Part shown: in pieces, positions 15,648 through 24,280 of the stretch | Layout: each line of letters begins with the position of its first letter | Position numbering within the stretch: the first letter of the stretch is position 1 | Source: Agrococcus sediminis | Lineage (GTDB): Bacteria > Actinomycetota > Actinomycetes > Actinomycetales > Microbacteriaceae | Direction of reading: 5' to 3' | Assembly: GCF_007923295.1 (NCBI RefSeq) | Contig: NZ_VOIR01000001.1 | Coordinates: forward strand, 1-50,348 | Length of the DNA stretch: 50,348 bases | Notes under the pieces: model-generated | The model's input: only the letters and a program-made list of their open reading frames with translations | Told to the model about the DNA's origin: nothing | Databases searched by the model: none | Made by a program: the position numbers and the translations under genes

Positions 15648-17306
15648 GTGGTCCACAGCACGTCCCCCCGCCGGGTCGGCATCGCCGGCGCCCTCGTCGC
15701 CGCGCTCGCGCTCTCGGCCTGCTCCGCGAGCGAGGCGTCCTCGCCCGCCGCCGGCGGCGACGGCGAGCCGGTCGTCGGCGGCACGCTCACCTACCTCGAG
15801 CATCAGGCCTACACCTCGCTCTACCCGCCGAGCGCGGGCTTCTACCCCAACGGCGCGCTCGTCAACAACCTCACCGCACGCCTGCTGCACCAGGACCCCG
15901 AGACGCTCGAGCTCGAGCCCTGGATCGCCACGGCGCTGCCGGAGGTGAACGACGACGCGACCGAGTACGCCTTCGACATCCGCACCGACGTCACCTACTC
16001 CGACGGCACGCCGCTGACCGCCGAGAACGTCGTCGCGAACATCGAGCTCTTCGGGACAGGCGACACCGACCGCGCGCTCATCGTCTCCGAGGCGATCAAC
16101 GACTTCACCGCCGGGGAGGTCGTCGACGAGGACACGGTGCGCTTCACGTTCAGCGCGCCCGCCCCCGGCTTCGCGCAGGCAGTCTCGACCATCAACTCGG
16201 GCCTGCTGGCCGACGCGACGCTCGAGCGCGACTCCGAGGGCTTCGGCCCTGGGAACGCGACCGAGATCATCGGCGCGGGCCCCTTCGTCGTCGAGTCGGA
16301 GGAGGTCGGCACCTCGATCCGCCTCGCCGCGCGCGAGGACTACGCCTGGGCCCCCGCGTCGGCCGAGAACCAGGGCCGCCCGTACGTCGACGCCGTCGAC
16401 ATCGTGATCGCGCCCGAGGACAGCGTGCGGATCGGCGCGCTCACCTCCGGCCAGGCCCACATCGCGCGGCAGGTCGAGCCGCAGCACGAGGCCGAGGTCT
16501 CCGCCGCCGGGATCCCCATCGTCGCGGCGGAGACCAACGGCGTGAACAACGGCCTCAGCTTCCGCTTCGGCCACCCGCTGCTCGAGGACATCCGCGTGCG
16601 GCAGGCGCTCATCGCCGGGATCGACCGCGAGGCGATCGTCTCGTCGATCTTCTCCGAGCAGTACCCGCTCGCCACCTCGTCGCTGTCGCAGACGGCGCTC
16701 GGCTACGCCGACCAGGGCGACGCCTACGCCTTCGACCCCGAGCTCGCGAACCGGCTGCTCGACGAGGCCGGCTGGGAGCCCGGCGCCGACGGCATCCGCG
16801 TGCGCGACGGCGAGCGGCTGCACCTGGTCGTGAACGAGGCGCTCCCGCAGCCCCGCTCGCGCGACGTCATCACGCTGGTCGCGCAGCAGCTGCGCGAGGT
16901 GGGCGTCGAGCTCGAGCTCTTCCAGGGCGACCAGGCCGCGCAGACCGCCGCATCGGCCGACGTGGAGCAGATCCAGATCTACCACTCGATGGTCGGGCGC
17001 GCGGACTTCGACGTGATCAAGAGCCAGTACTCGATCGAGAACCGCAGCACGCTGCAGAACGCCGACGCCGACGGAGAGCCGATCGACGCCGAGCTCGAGG
17101 AGCTGCTGCAGCGCGTCGCGTCGGAGCCGACCGTCGACGGCCGCGAGGAGGCCTCGGCCGCCATCCAGGCGCACCTGACCGAGCAGGCCTACGTGCTGCC
17201 GTTCTTCGAGGAACCGCAGGTCTACGGCGTGCAGCCGAACGTGCAGGGCTTCCGCACCGAGTCGGTGGGGCGCCCCTCGCTCGCTGCCGTCTGGCTCGAG
17301 GACTGA
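15648..17306 (+). CDS. Family-5 substrate-binding lipoprotein, KPN_01854-type
   Basis: A 552-residue extracytoplasmic solute receptor. It has a Sec/lipoprotein signal with lipobox LSAC (Cys25). The mature part has the SBP_bac_5 layout: GGTLTYLEHQAYTSLYP, then TARLLHQDPETLELEPWIATALPEVNDD, YAFDIRTDVTYSDGTPLTAENV, and the C-terminal PEELAN-type segment FDPELANRLLDEAGWEPG. The overall pattern and its neighbours fit the KPN_01854 family of binding proteins, whose ligand is unknown. The GTG start at 15648 follows GGAGG by six bases. A 168-bp gap with a terminator separates it from metE, so the cassette probably has its own promoter there. Confidence 0.88.
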   Translation: MVHSTSPRRVGIAGALVAALALSACSASEASSPAAGGDGEPVVGGTLTYLEHQAYTSLYPPSAGFYPNGALVNNLTARLLHQDPETLELEPWIATALPEVNDDATEYAFDIRTDVTYSDGTPLTAENVVANIELFGTGDTDRALIVSEAINDFTAGEVVDEDTVRFTFSAPAPGFAQAVSTINSGLLADATLERDSEGFGPGNATEIIGAGPFVVESEEVGTSIRLAAREDYAWAPASAENQGRPYVDAVDIVIAPEDSVRIGALTSGQAHIARQVEPQHEAEVSAAGIPIVAAETNGVNNGLSFRFGHPLLEDIRVRQALIAGIDREAIVSSIFSEQYPLATSSLSQTALGYADQGDAYAFDPELANRLLDEAGWEPGADGIRVRDGERLHLVVNEALPQPRSRDVITLVAQQLREVGVELELFQGDQAAQTAASADVEQIQIYHSMVGRADFDVIKSQYSIENRSTLQNADADGEPIDAELEELLQRVASEPTVDGREEASAAIQAHLTEQAYVLPFFEEPQVYGVQPNVQGFRTESVGRPSLAAVWLED

Positions 17307-17320
17307 GGCGGGAGGCGAGC

Positions 17321-18325
17321 ATGAGCGTCGTGATCCGACCCGCACCGGAGGCAGCTCCGCCCCGCTGGCGCCCCGCCGCGCCGCCGACCGCCCGGTTCGC
17401 GCTCCGCCGCGTCGGGCAGGCCCTCCTCGTGGTCGTCGCGACGTTCGTGCTCGCCTTCCTCCTGCTGCACGCGCTGCCGGGCGACGCGATCGTCGCCCGG
17501 TACGCGAGCCCCGAGCTTGGCCTCACCCCCGAGCAGCTCGAGGCCCTCCGCGTCGCCTACGGCGCCGACCAGCCGTGGTGGGTGCAGCTGGGCCTGTCGG
17601 CGGGGGGCTTCCTGACCGGCGACCTCGGCACCTCGCTGCAGAGCGGCGCGGAGGTCTCGACCCTCATCGCCGCCTCGCTGCCGCCGACGCTCGCGCTCGC
17701 GGGCCTCGGCTTCGCGCTCGCGGCGGTGCTCGCGGTCGGCATCGCCGCCGCCGCGACCTTCGCGGGCACCGAGTGGCTGCGCCGGGCGTTCCGCTCGCTG
17801 CCGCCGCTGTTCGTCTCCATCCCGGTGTTCTGGATCGGCATCGTGCTGCTGCAGGTGGTCTCCTTCCGGCTCGGGCTCATCCCCGTCATCAACGCGAGCC
17901 CGGCAGAGGCGCTCGTGCTCCCGGTCGTCACCATCGCGATCCCGATCGCTGCCCCGCTCGCGCAGGTGCTCATCCGCGCGATCGACGACACGCTCGCGGA
18001 GCCGTTCGTCATCGTCGCCCGAGCGCGCGGGGCCGGCCCGGCCTGGCTGCTCGGCAGGGAGGTGGCCCGGAACGCGCTGCTGCCGACCCTCACCATCGCC
18101 GGCGTGCTCTTCGGCGAGCTGATCGCGGGCGCCGTCGTCACCGAGACGGTCTTCGCCCGCTCGGGGCTCGGCCGCCTCACCGCCGATGCCGTCGCCACCC
18201 GCGACATCCCCGTGCTGCAGGCCGTGGTCGTCATCTCGGCCGTCGCCTTCGTCGTCATCAACCTCGCCGTCGACCTGCTCGCTCCGGCGATCGATCCGCG
18301 CCTCAGGAAGGAGGTGCGGGCATGA
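17321..18325 (+). CDS. ABC transporter permease (DppB/OppB type)
   Basis: A 334-residue inner-membrane permease. FALRRVGQALLVVVATFVLA then LLHALPGDA is the typical DppB N-terminal helix and periplasmic motif. The cytoplasmic EAA loop is EPFVIVARARGAGPAWLLGREVARNALLPTL (around residues 227-257). The ending GLGRLTADAVATRDIPVLQAV is standard. It forms the channel with the next permease. The start is ATG 17321 with GGAGG nearby, 14 bases after the SBP stop. Its stop overlaps the next start (ATGA). Confidence 0.93.
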   Translation: MSVVIRPAPEAAPPRWRPAAPPTARFALRRVGQALLVVVATFVLAFLLLHALPGDAIVARYASPELGLTPEQLEALRVAYGADQPWWVQLGLSAGGFLTGDLGTSLQSGAEVSTLIAASLPPTLALAGLGFALAAVLAVGIAAAATFAGTEWLRRAFRSLPPLFVSIPVFWIGIVLLQVVSFRLGLIPVINASPAEALVLPVVTIAIPIAAPLAQVLIRAIDDTLAEPFVIVARARGAGPAWLLGREVARNALLPTLTIAGVLFGELIAGAVVTETVFARSGLGRLTADAVATRDIPVLQAVVVISAVAFVVINLAVDLLAPAIDPRLRKEVRA

Positions 18326-19170
18326 GCGCCGTCACGAGCCTCCTGCTCCCCCGCCGCGACGAGCCCGCCGCGCGGCCGAAGCCGCGCGCGACCCTCGTCG
18401 TCTCGATCGCCGTGCTCGCGATCGCGCTCGCCTGGGCGTTCCTGCCGTGGCTGTTCACGAGCCAGGACCCCCTCGCCGGCGTCGCGGCCGACGCCCTGCA
18501 GGCGCCGAGCGCCGCGCACCCGTTCGGCAACGACGCGACCGGCCGCGACCTGCTCGCCCGCGTCATCTTCGGCGCCGGCAACTCGCTCTCCGGCGCCGCG
18601 ATCGCGGTGCTCGTCGGCCTCCTCGCCGGCACCGCGGTCGGGGTGCTCGCCGGCTCCATCGGCGGCCTCGTCGAGGAGGGCCTCATGCGGGTGGTCGACG
18701 TGCTGCTCGCGATCCCCGGCCTGCTGCTCGCGCTGAGCGTGATCGTGCTGCTCGGCTTCGGCGTCACGAACGCCGCGATCGCCGTCGGCGTCACCTCGAT
18801 CGCCGTCTTCGCCCGCCTCTCGCGCTCCCAGGTCGTGCGCGTCCGCCGCAGCGACTATGTCGAGGCGGCCTTCGGCTCGGGCGGCACCTTCCTCGCCGTG
18901 CTCGGCCGCCACGTGCTGCCGAACTCGCTCGGGGCGGTGCTCGCGCTCGCCGCGCTCCAGTTCGGCAGCGCCATCCTCCAGATCTCGACCCTCGGCTTCC
19001 TCGGCTACGGCGCACCGCCGCCCACGCCCGAGTGGGGCCTGCTCATCGCCGAGAGCCGCGACTACGTCGCGAGCGCCTGGTGGCTCACGACGCTGCCCGG
19101 CGTCGTGGTCGCCGCCGTCGTCCTCGCCGCGAACCGGATCGCGGCCGCCATCAGGGAGGCAACCGCATGA
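18322..19170 (+). CDS. ABC transporter permease (DppC/OppC type)
   Basis: A 282-residue permease partner. It shows the DppC marks HPFGNDATGRDLLARVIFG, GSIGGLVEEGLMRVVDVLLAIPGLLLAL and the EAA-like loop VRRSDYVEAAFGSGGTFLAVLGRHVLPN. About six membrane helices are visible. Coupled to the upstream permease by ATGA and to the downstream ATPase by another ATGA, so stoichiometric expression is likely. Confidence 0.93.
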   Translation: MSAVTSLLLPRRDEPAARPKPRATLVVSIAVLAIALAWAFLPWLFTSQDPLAGVAADALQAPSAAHPFGNDATGRDLLARVIFGAGNSLSGAAIAVLVGLLAGTAVGVLAGSIGGLVEEGLMRVVDVLLAIPGLLLALSVIVLLGFGVTNAAIAVGVTSIAVFARLSRSQVVRVRRSDYVEAAFGSGGTFLAVLGRHVLPNSLGAVLALAALQFGSAILQISTLGFLGYGAPPPTPEWGLLIAESRDYVASAWWLTTLPGVVVAAVVLAANRIAAAIREATA

Positions 19171-20927
19171 CCGAGCCGCTGCTGCGCATCGACGGCCTCG
19201 CCGTCTCCTACCGCACCCGGCACGGCCGCGGCCTCCACGGCCGCCGCACCGCCGTCGAGGGCGTCTCGCTCGAGCTCGGCCGCGGCGAGGTGCTCGCGCT
19301 CGTCGGCGAGTCGGGCTCGGGCAAGACCACCATCGGCCAGTCGATCATCGGGCTGCTGCCGGAGGGCGGCCGCGTCGACGCGGGGTCGATCGAGCTGCGG
19401 CTCGCCGGTCGTCCGGTCGACCTGGCCCAGCTGCCGCCGCGGGCGGTGCGCGAGCTGCGCGGCCGTCGGATCGCGCTCGTGTCGCAGGACCCGGGCACGT
19501 CGCTGAACCCCGTGCAGACCATCGGCGCCTCGGTCGCCGCACCGCTGCGCATCCACGCGGGCGCGAGCGCGGGCCTCGGCGGCCGCGACCGCATCCGCCG
19601 CCGCGTCGTCGAGCTGCTCGACCGCGTCGGGCTCGACGATCCCGAGCGGCGCGCGGGCCAGTACCCGCACGAGCTCTCGGGCGGCATGCGGCAGCGGGCG
19701 CTCATCGCCGCGGCCATCGCTCTCGAGCCCGAGCTGATCATCGCCGACGAGCCCACGAGCGCCCTCGACGTCACCGTCCAGCGCCGCATCCTCGACCTGC
19801 TCGACGAGCTGCGCGCGGAGCTCGGCTCGAGCGTGCTGCTCATCACGCACGACCTCGCGGTGGCGGCCGAGCGCGCAGACCGCATCGCGGTGCTGCGCGG
19901 CGGCGCGCTCGAGGAGGCGGGCGCCACGCGCGCCGTGCTGCAGCAGCCGGCGAGCGCGTACACGCGCGAGCTGCTCGCCGACGCGCCCGCGCTCGCCGAC
20001 CTCGCGCCGCGTCCCGCGCGCGCTCCTGCGGCGCCGCTCGTCGAGGTCGCCGGCCTCGTCCACGAGTACGGGCGGGGCGCGGATGCGTTCCGCGCCGTCG
20101 ACGCCGTGACCTTCGGCATCGAGCGCGGCACGACGCACGCGCTCGTCGGCGAGTCCGGCTCGGGCAAGACCACGATCGGCCGCGCTGTCGCCGCGCTCCA
20201 CGCGCCGACGGCCGGCGCGATCCGGATCGGCGGCCGCGACGTCGTCGCCGACCGGCGCGACCGGGGCATCCGCCGGCTCGTGCAGCTCGTCTCCCAGAAC
20301 CCGTACGCCTCGCTCGACCCGCGCCGCACGATCGCGCAGACCATCGGCGAGCCGCTGCGCAACTGGCGTCCGGAGGAGGGTGGCCTGCGCGGCACTGGCC
20401 CCGGCGGCCGGGCGGAGCTCGCCCGCCGCGTCGCCACGGCGCTCGACCAGGTGGCCCTGCCCGCAGACGTCGCCGGCCGGCTGCCGCGCGAGCTCTCGGG
20501 CGGGCAGCGGCAGCGCGTCGCGATCGCGCGCGCGCTCATCATCGAGCCCGAGGTGGTGGTGCTCGACGAGGCGGTGTCGGCGCTCGACGTGACGGTGCAG
20601 TCGCAGATCCTCGACCTGCTCGAGGCGCTGCAGCGCGACCTCGGCCTCACGTACCTGTTCATCACCCACGACCTCGCGGTCGTGCGCCGCATCGCCGACA
20701 CGACGACGGTGCTGCGCCGCGGCGAGGCCGTCGAGACCGGCAGCGCCGAGCAGGTGCTGACGGCGCCGCAGCACGACTACACGCGCGCGCTGCTCGAGGC
20801 CGTGTCGGCGCCCGAGTGGCTGCGCGCCGCGCAGCCGGACCGCGCAACCGCGCCCGGCCCATCCGTCCGCACCGCGCAGCCCGTCCGCACCGCCCAGCCC
20901 GTCCGCACAGCCCAGGAGGTGGCCTGA
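19167..20927 (+). CDS. Fused double ABC ATPase of the peptide/nickel class
   Basis: 586 residues containing two complete nucleotide-binding domains, replacing the usual separate DppD and DppF. The first has GESGSGKTT at residues 47-55, LSGGMRQRALIAAAIALEPE and IIADEPTSALDVTVQ. The second has GESGSGKTT near residue 328, LSGGQRQRVAIARAL near 442 and VVLDEAVSALDVTVQ. Both domains look catalytically complete. The C terminus ends in a three-fold VRTAQP repeat. It powers the transporter of the two preceding permeases. Its TGA overlaps the next ATG (TGATG). Confidence 0.93.
   Translation: MTEPLLRIDGLAVSYRTRHGRGLHGRRTAVEGVSLELGRGEVLALVGESGSGKTTIGQSIIGLLPEGGRVDAGSIELRLAGRPVDLAQLPPRAVRELRGRRIALVSQDPGTSLNPVQTIGASVAAPLRIHAGASAGLGGRDRIRRRVVELLDRVGLDDPERRAGQYPHELSGGMRQRALIAAAIALEPELIIADEPTSALDVTVQRRILDLLDELRAELGSSVLLITHDLAVAAERADRIAVLRGGALEEAGATRAVLQQPASAYTRELLADAPALADLAPRPARAPAAPLVEVAGLVHEYGRGADAFRAVDAVTFGIERGTTHALVGESGSGKTTIGRAVAALHAPTAGAIRIGGRDVVADRRDRGIRRLVQLVSQNPYASLDPRRTIAQTIGEPLRNWRPEEGGLRGTGPGGRAELARRVATALDQVALPADVAGRLPRELSGGQRQRVAIARALIIEPEVVVLDEAVSALDVTVQSQILDLLEALQRDLGLTYLFITHDLAVVRRIADTTTVLRRGEAVETGSAEQVLTAPQHDYTRALLEAVSAPEWLRAAQPDRATAPGPSVRTAQPVRTAQPVRTAQEVA
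20865..20915 (+). repeat. 18-bp tandem repeat at the 3' end of the ATPase gene
   Basis: About 2.8 copies of GTCCGCACCGCSCAGCCC encode VRTAQP-VRTAQP-VRTAQ. The last copy runs into the AGGAGG ribosome-binding site of the monooxygenase gene. Copy number could vary between strains without shifting frame. Confidence 0.85.
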
Positions 20928-21964
20928 TGGCCCCAGAGATCGGATTCTTCACGCGCATCCTCGACGATGCCCCGGCCGCCGAGCGCTACCGCATCGCGCT
21001 CGACCAGATCGAGCTCGCCGAGCGGCTCGGCTACCGCACCGCCTGGGTCGCGCAGCACCACCTCGACCGCGACGAGGGCGGCCTGCCGTCGCCGTTCGTG
21101 CTGCTCGCCGCGGCCGCCGCCCGCACCCGGCGCATCCGGCTCGGCACCGCGATCCTCACGCTCGCGCACGAGCAGCCGACGCGCACCGCCGAGGACGCCG
21201 CGGTGCTCGACACGATCGCCGGCGGCCGCTTCGAGCTCGGGCTCGGCACCGGCGGCAGCCCCGCGACGCTCAGCGCCTTCGGCGAGGACCCCGCGCACCG
21301 CCGGGCCGTCTACGACGCGAAGCTCGTGCGCGTGCGCTCGCTGCTGGGCGGCACCGCCGACGTCACGATCGAGCCGCGGGCGGCCACGCTGACCGACCGC
21401 ATCTGGCAGGCCACGTTCTCGGTCGAGGGCGCCCGCGCGATCGGCGCGCAGGGCGACGGGCTGATGCTCTCGCGGCTGCAGCCGCCGCCCGCCGGCCTGC
21501 CCGACGCGGCCCTGCCACCGCGCGTGTGGGACGTGCAGCGGCCCGTCGTCGACGCCTACCTCGACGCCCTGCCCGCGGGCGTGCAGCCGCGCATCCTCGC
21601 CTCCCGCAGCGTCGTCGTCGTCGACGCCACCGAGCGCCGCGCGGTGCGCGCGCACGCCGAGGCGGGCCTGACGCGGCAGCTCGCGCAGCTGCAGGGCGTC
21701 GCGCCCGGCTCGCTCACGCTCGACGAGCTGCTCGTGCGCAGCGAGACGCACCTGGGCACCGCGACCGAGGTCGCCGAGTCGCTCGCCGCCGACGCTGTCG
21801 CGGTCGGCGCGACCGAGGTGTCGATCCAGGCGCACTCGGTCGACCCCCACCACGAGATCACCGCGCGGTCGCTCGAGCTGTTCGCCCGCGAGGTCGCCCC
21901 CGCGCTCGGCTGGAACGCCGGGCGCACCCACGAGCAGGAGCAGGAGCACCGCCATGTCGCATGA
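20927..21964 (+). CDS. FMN-dependent luciferase-like monooxygenase, KPN_01858-type
   Basis: A 345-residue TIM-barrel flavin monooxygenase of the bacterial luciferase superfamily. EIGFFTRILDDAPAAERYR opens it, and LAERLGYRTAWVAQHHLDRDEGGLPSPFVLLAA is the conserved flavin-site region. RIRLGTAILTLAHEQPTRTAEDAAVLDTIAGGR and FELGLGTGGSP match family motifs. Such enzymes use FMNH2 and O2 to oxygenate a substrate, in many cases an organosulfur compound. Placed directly behind the transporter genes, it most likely acts on the imported compound. No flavin reductase is visible nearby. Its end overlaps the next gene by 11 bases. Confidence 0.88.
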   Translation: MAPEIGFFTRILDDAPAAERYRIALDQIELAERLGYRTAWVAQHHLDRDEGGLPSPFVLLAAAAARTRRIRLGTAILTLAHEQPTRTAEDAAVLDTIAGGRFELGLGTGGSPATLSAFGEDPAHRRAVYDAKLVRVRSLLGGTADVTIEPRAATLTDRIWQATFSVEGARAIGAQGDGLMLSRLQPPPAGLPDAALPPRVWDVQRPVVDAYLDALPAGVQPRILASRSVVVVDATERRAVRAHAEAGLTRQLAQLQGVAPGSLTLDELLVRSETHLGTATEVAESLAADAVAVGATEVSIQAHSVDPHHEITARSLELFAREVAPALGWNAGRTHEQEQEHRHVA

Positions 21965-22598
21965 CGACGTCATCGACCACCTCGCCGAGATCCCCGCCGG
22001 GTCGCGGCTCGACGAGATCCGGCGCGCGCGGCCCGACGCGCGCGAGCACGCGCAGCAGAGCTTCCTCGCGCTGCTCGAGCCGGCGGCACCGGGCGCGCTC
22101 GGCCTCGCCGACCGCTACGCGATCGCCGCCTACGCGGCGATCCTGCACGACCCGTCGCCGGAGCGCTCGCGCGCGTCGGCGTTCTACCTCGAGCTGCTCG
22201 CGGACGAGGCGGACCCGGCCCTCGTCGCCGCGGTCGCCGACGCGGCCGACGCGGGGCGCGCCTCCGGGCCCTACGGCGGCTACCGCGAGCCCGACCTGCG
22301 CGGCGAGGCCGTCGACGGCCCCGCCGCAGCCGTCGACCGCAGGGCCATCCCGGCGCCGCTCGCGGCGGCCCTTGAGCACGCGCACCTGCTCGTGCTGCAC
22401 CCGCGCGACGCTCGCCCCGAGTCGCTGCGCGCGCTCGTCGACGCCGGCTGGGAGGCCGACGCGATCGTCTCGCTCAGCCAGCTCGTGGCGTTCCTCGCCT
22501 TCCAGTTGCGGCTCGTGCACGGGCTCCGCGCACTCGCCGCCGCGCCCGCGGCACCTGCCGAGCCCGCCGCATCCGACCTCCAGGAGGCCCGCGCATGA
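21954..22598 (+). CDS. CMD-domain protein, Avi_7170-type
   Basis: A 214-residue helical protein of the AhpD/carboxymuconolactone decarboxylase superfamily. DVIDHLAEIPAGSRLDEIR, ALGLADRYAIAAYAAILH and SLSQLVAFLAFQLRLVHGLRAL are the segments that mark this branch. No CxxC pair is present, so it probably lacks redox activity itself and may pair with the next protein. It is translationally coupled on both sides. The family is known only by association with this cassette. Confidence 0.82.
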   Translation: MSHDDVIDHLAEIPAGSRLDEIRRARPDAREHAQQSFLALLEPAAPGALGLADRYAIAAYAAILHDPSPERSRASAFYLELLADEADPALVAAVADAADAGRASGPYGGYREPDLRGEAVDGPAAAVDRRAIPAPLAAALEHAHLLVLHPRDARPESLRALVDAGWEADAIVSLSQLVAFLAFQLRLVHGLRALAAAPAAPAEPAASDLQEARA

Positions 22599-23191
22599 CC
22601 GCCATCATCGAGCACGAGGCGCTGCGGCGCCCGGAGCGCTTCACGCAGCGAGGGCTCGGCTGGGTGCCGTGGCTCCCGCCGGTGCCGGAGGGCGAGCTCA
22701 CCGACGTGCAGCGGCACGCGCTCGTCGAGGCGTCGCGGTCGACGAGCCCGTACTTCCGGCTGCTCGCGCGCGACCCCGAGGCCCTGCGCGCCCGCACCCT
22801 CACCGACCTCGACATCTTCGGCAACGAGGAGGGCGGCCTGCCGCGCTGGGAGCGCGAGCTCTCGGCCGCGGCCGCGTCGCGGGTGAACGGCTGCGTCTTC
22901 TGCGCCTCCGTGCACGCCCGTGCCGCCTCGAGGCTCTCGGGCCGCGGGGACGACGTGCAGCGGCTCCTCGACGAGGGCGTCGGCGCCCGGGTCGACGAGC
23001 GCTGGGACGCGATCGCGGATGCCTCGGCGGCGCTCACCGCGACCCCCTCGGGCTTCGGGGCGGGGCACGTGGAGCGCCTCCGGGCGGCGGGCATCGGCGA
23101 CGCGGGCATCGTCGACCAGATCAGCGGTGCGGCGTTCTTCAACTGGGCGAACCGCCTGATGCTGTCGCTCGGCGAGCCGGAGGTCGTGTGA
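22595..23191 (+). CDS. Alkylhydroperoxidase-domain protein, Avi_7169-type
   Basis: A 198-residue AhpD-like protein. The active-site motif NGCVFCASVHARAAS (about residues 95-110) supplies the CxxC pair and the nearby His expected for AhpD-type peroxidases. GLGWVPWLPPVPEGELTDVQRHAL and GAAFFNWANRLMLSLGEP are family-typical. It could detoxify peroxide or hydroperoxide formed by the monooxygenase, or act in the pathway itself; neither is shown. Start ATG overlaps the upstream stop (ATGA); its stop overlaps the next ATG. Confidence 0.87.
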   Translation: MTAIIEHEALRRPERFTQRGLGWVPWLPPVPEGELTDVQRHALVEASRSTSPYFRLLARDPEALRARTLTDLDIFGNEEGGLPRWERELSAAAASRVNGCVFCASVHARAASRLSGRGDDVQRLLDEGVGARVDERWDAIADASAALTATPSGFGAGHVERLRAAGIGDAGIVDQISGAAFFNWANRLMLSLGEPEVV

Positions 23192-23850
23192 TGGGCGTGC
23201 CTGCGCTCCTCGACCACGTCGTGCTGGCCGGCCCCGACCTCGCCCAGGCCGTCGAGCTCGTCGAGCGCGCCACCGGGGTGCGCGCGGCCCCGGGCGGGGC
23301 GCATCCGACCGGCACCGCGAACGCGCTGATCGCGTTCACCCGCGGCGGCGAGCGCGTGCGGCAGTACCTGGAGGTGATCGGGCCCGACCCGGCCTCCGGG
23401 AGGTCCGCCGACGAGACCGCCGCGTTCGGCATCGCGCGGCTCGATGCGCCCGCGGTGGCGAGCTGGGCCATCCGCCCCACCGACCTCGACGCCGCCGTGG
23501 CCGGGGCGCGCGCTGCAGACGTCGCGATCAAGGACGTCGAGCCGCTCTCACGCCGCACGCCGGACGGCGGCGAGCTCGCGTGGCGGCTCGCGCGGCCCGT
23601 CGATGAGCGGCAGCCGCCGTTCCTCATCGACTGGGGCTCGACGCCGCACCCGGGACTGGGCGACATCCCGGTCCTCGAGCTCGTCGGGCTCCGTCGGCTG
23701 GCGCGGTCGCCGGGCGAGGAGGAGGCACGCCTCGCCGCGCTGGGCGTCGAGACCGGCGTCGGGCCGGATGCGGTCGCCGTGGTGCCGGCGGAGGCCGACG
23801 GCTTCGAGGTCGAGGTGCGCGTCGGCGACCGCACCGTCGTGCTGCGCTGA
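23191..23850 (+). CDS. VOC-superfamily (glyoxalase-like) protein
   Basis: 219 residues starting MGVPALLDHVVLAGPDLAQA, a typical VOC beta-alpha-beta opening with a metal-ligand-position His in DHVVLA. QYLEVIGPDPAS supplies a Glu suitable as metal ligand, and the mid-region PPFLIDWGSTPHPG resembles the glyoxalase-like domain family. It is the last gene of the cassette, coupled by TGATG. It may open, isomerise or sequester a product of the monooxygenase. The exact reaction is unknown. Confidence 0.82.
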   Translation: MGVPALLDHVVLAGPDLAQAVELVERATGVRAAPGGAHPTGTANALIAFTRGGERVRQYLEVIGPDPASGRSADETAAFGIARLDAPAVASWAIRPTDLDAAVAGARAADVAIKDVEPLSRRTPDGGELAWRLARPVDERQPPFLIDWGSTPHPGLGDIPVLELVGLRRLARSPGEEEARLAALGVETGVGPDAVAVVPAEADGFEVEVRVGDRTVVLR

Positions 23851-23947
23851 GCCGGCGGATCGGCGCTCGGGGGTTCCGCTCGGCGGTCAGGAGCGCTTGG
23901 CTGGGGGACGAGGAGATCCCTCGCATCGCGGTCAAGGAGGATTCGCC

Positions 23948-24184
23948 ATGGCATCTGTCGCACGCATCACCACCATCAGCTCGCGCTCGGACGTGAGCTT
24001 CGAGGACGCCGTCAAGCAGGGCATCGCGCGGGCCAGCGAGACGCTGCGCGGCGTCGAGGGCGCTTGGGTCAAGGACCACGTCGTCAACATCCGGGACGGC
24101 GCGATCACCTCGTGGCAGGTCACGCTCGAGGTCACGTTCGTGCTCGACGACTCGGGGCACCCGGTCGACGCCTCGGCCGACTGA
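23948..24184 (+). CDS. Dodecin flavoprotein
   Basis: 78 residues, full length for dodecin, which forms hollow dodecamers that store riboflavin, FAD or FMN. SSRSDVSFEDAVKQGIARASETLRGVEGAWVKD and the aromatic IRDGAITSWQVTLEVTFVLD, whose Trp stacks on the flavin in known dodecins, match closely. The ATG has a strong AAGGAGG site seven bases upstream. Its position right behind a flavin monooxygenase cassette, though with a 97-bp gap, fits local flavin demand. Confidence 0.93.
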   Translation: MASVARITTISSRSDVSFEDAVKQGIARASETLRGVEGAWVKDHVVNIRDGAITSWQVTLEVTFVLDDSGHPVDASAD

Positions 24185-24226
24185 CCCGGCACGCCCGGGG
24201 CGAGTGCGCCCCGACGTGCGCAGCGC

Positions 24227-24256
24227 GCGCGGCGGCAGTGCATGCTGCCGTCGCGC
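24227..24256. terminator. Bidirectional hairpin between convergent genes
   Basis: A 12-bp stem (GCGCGGCGGCAG against CTGCCGTCGCGC, one G-T wobble) around a TGCATG loop. It sits between the converging dodecin and MetE-like genes and can serve both. No T-run. Confidence 0.65.
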
Positions 24257-24280
24257 CCGCTGCGGGCATGTCGTCGGACG

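Noticed and set aside
13520-17320. Long plus-strand frame running through metE and the SBP gene into the first permease
   Set aside because: Only the part from 17321 encodes a real protein; the rest is an out-of-frame reading of metE and the SBP gene.
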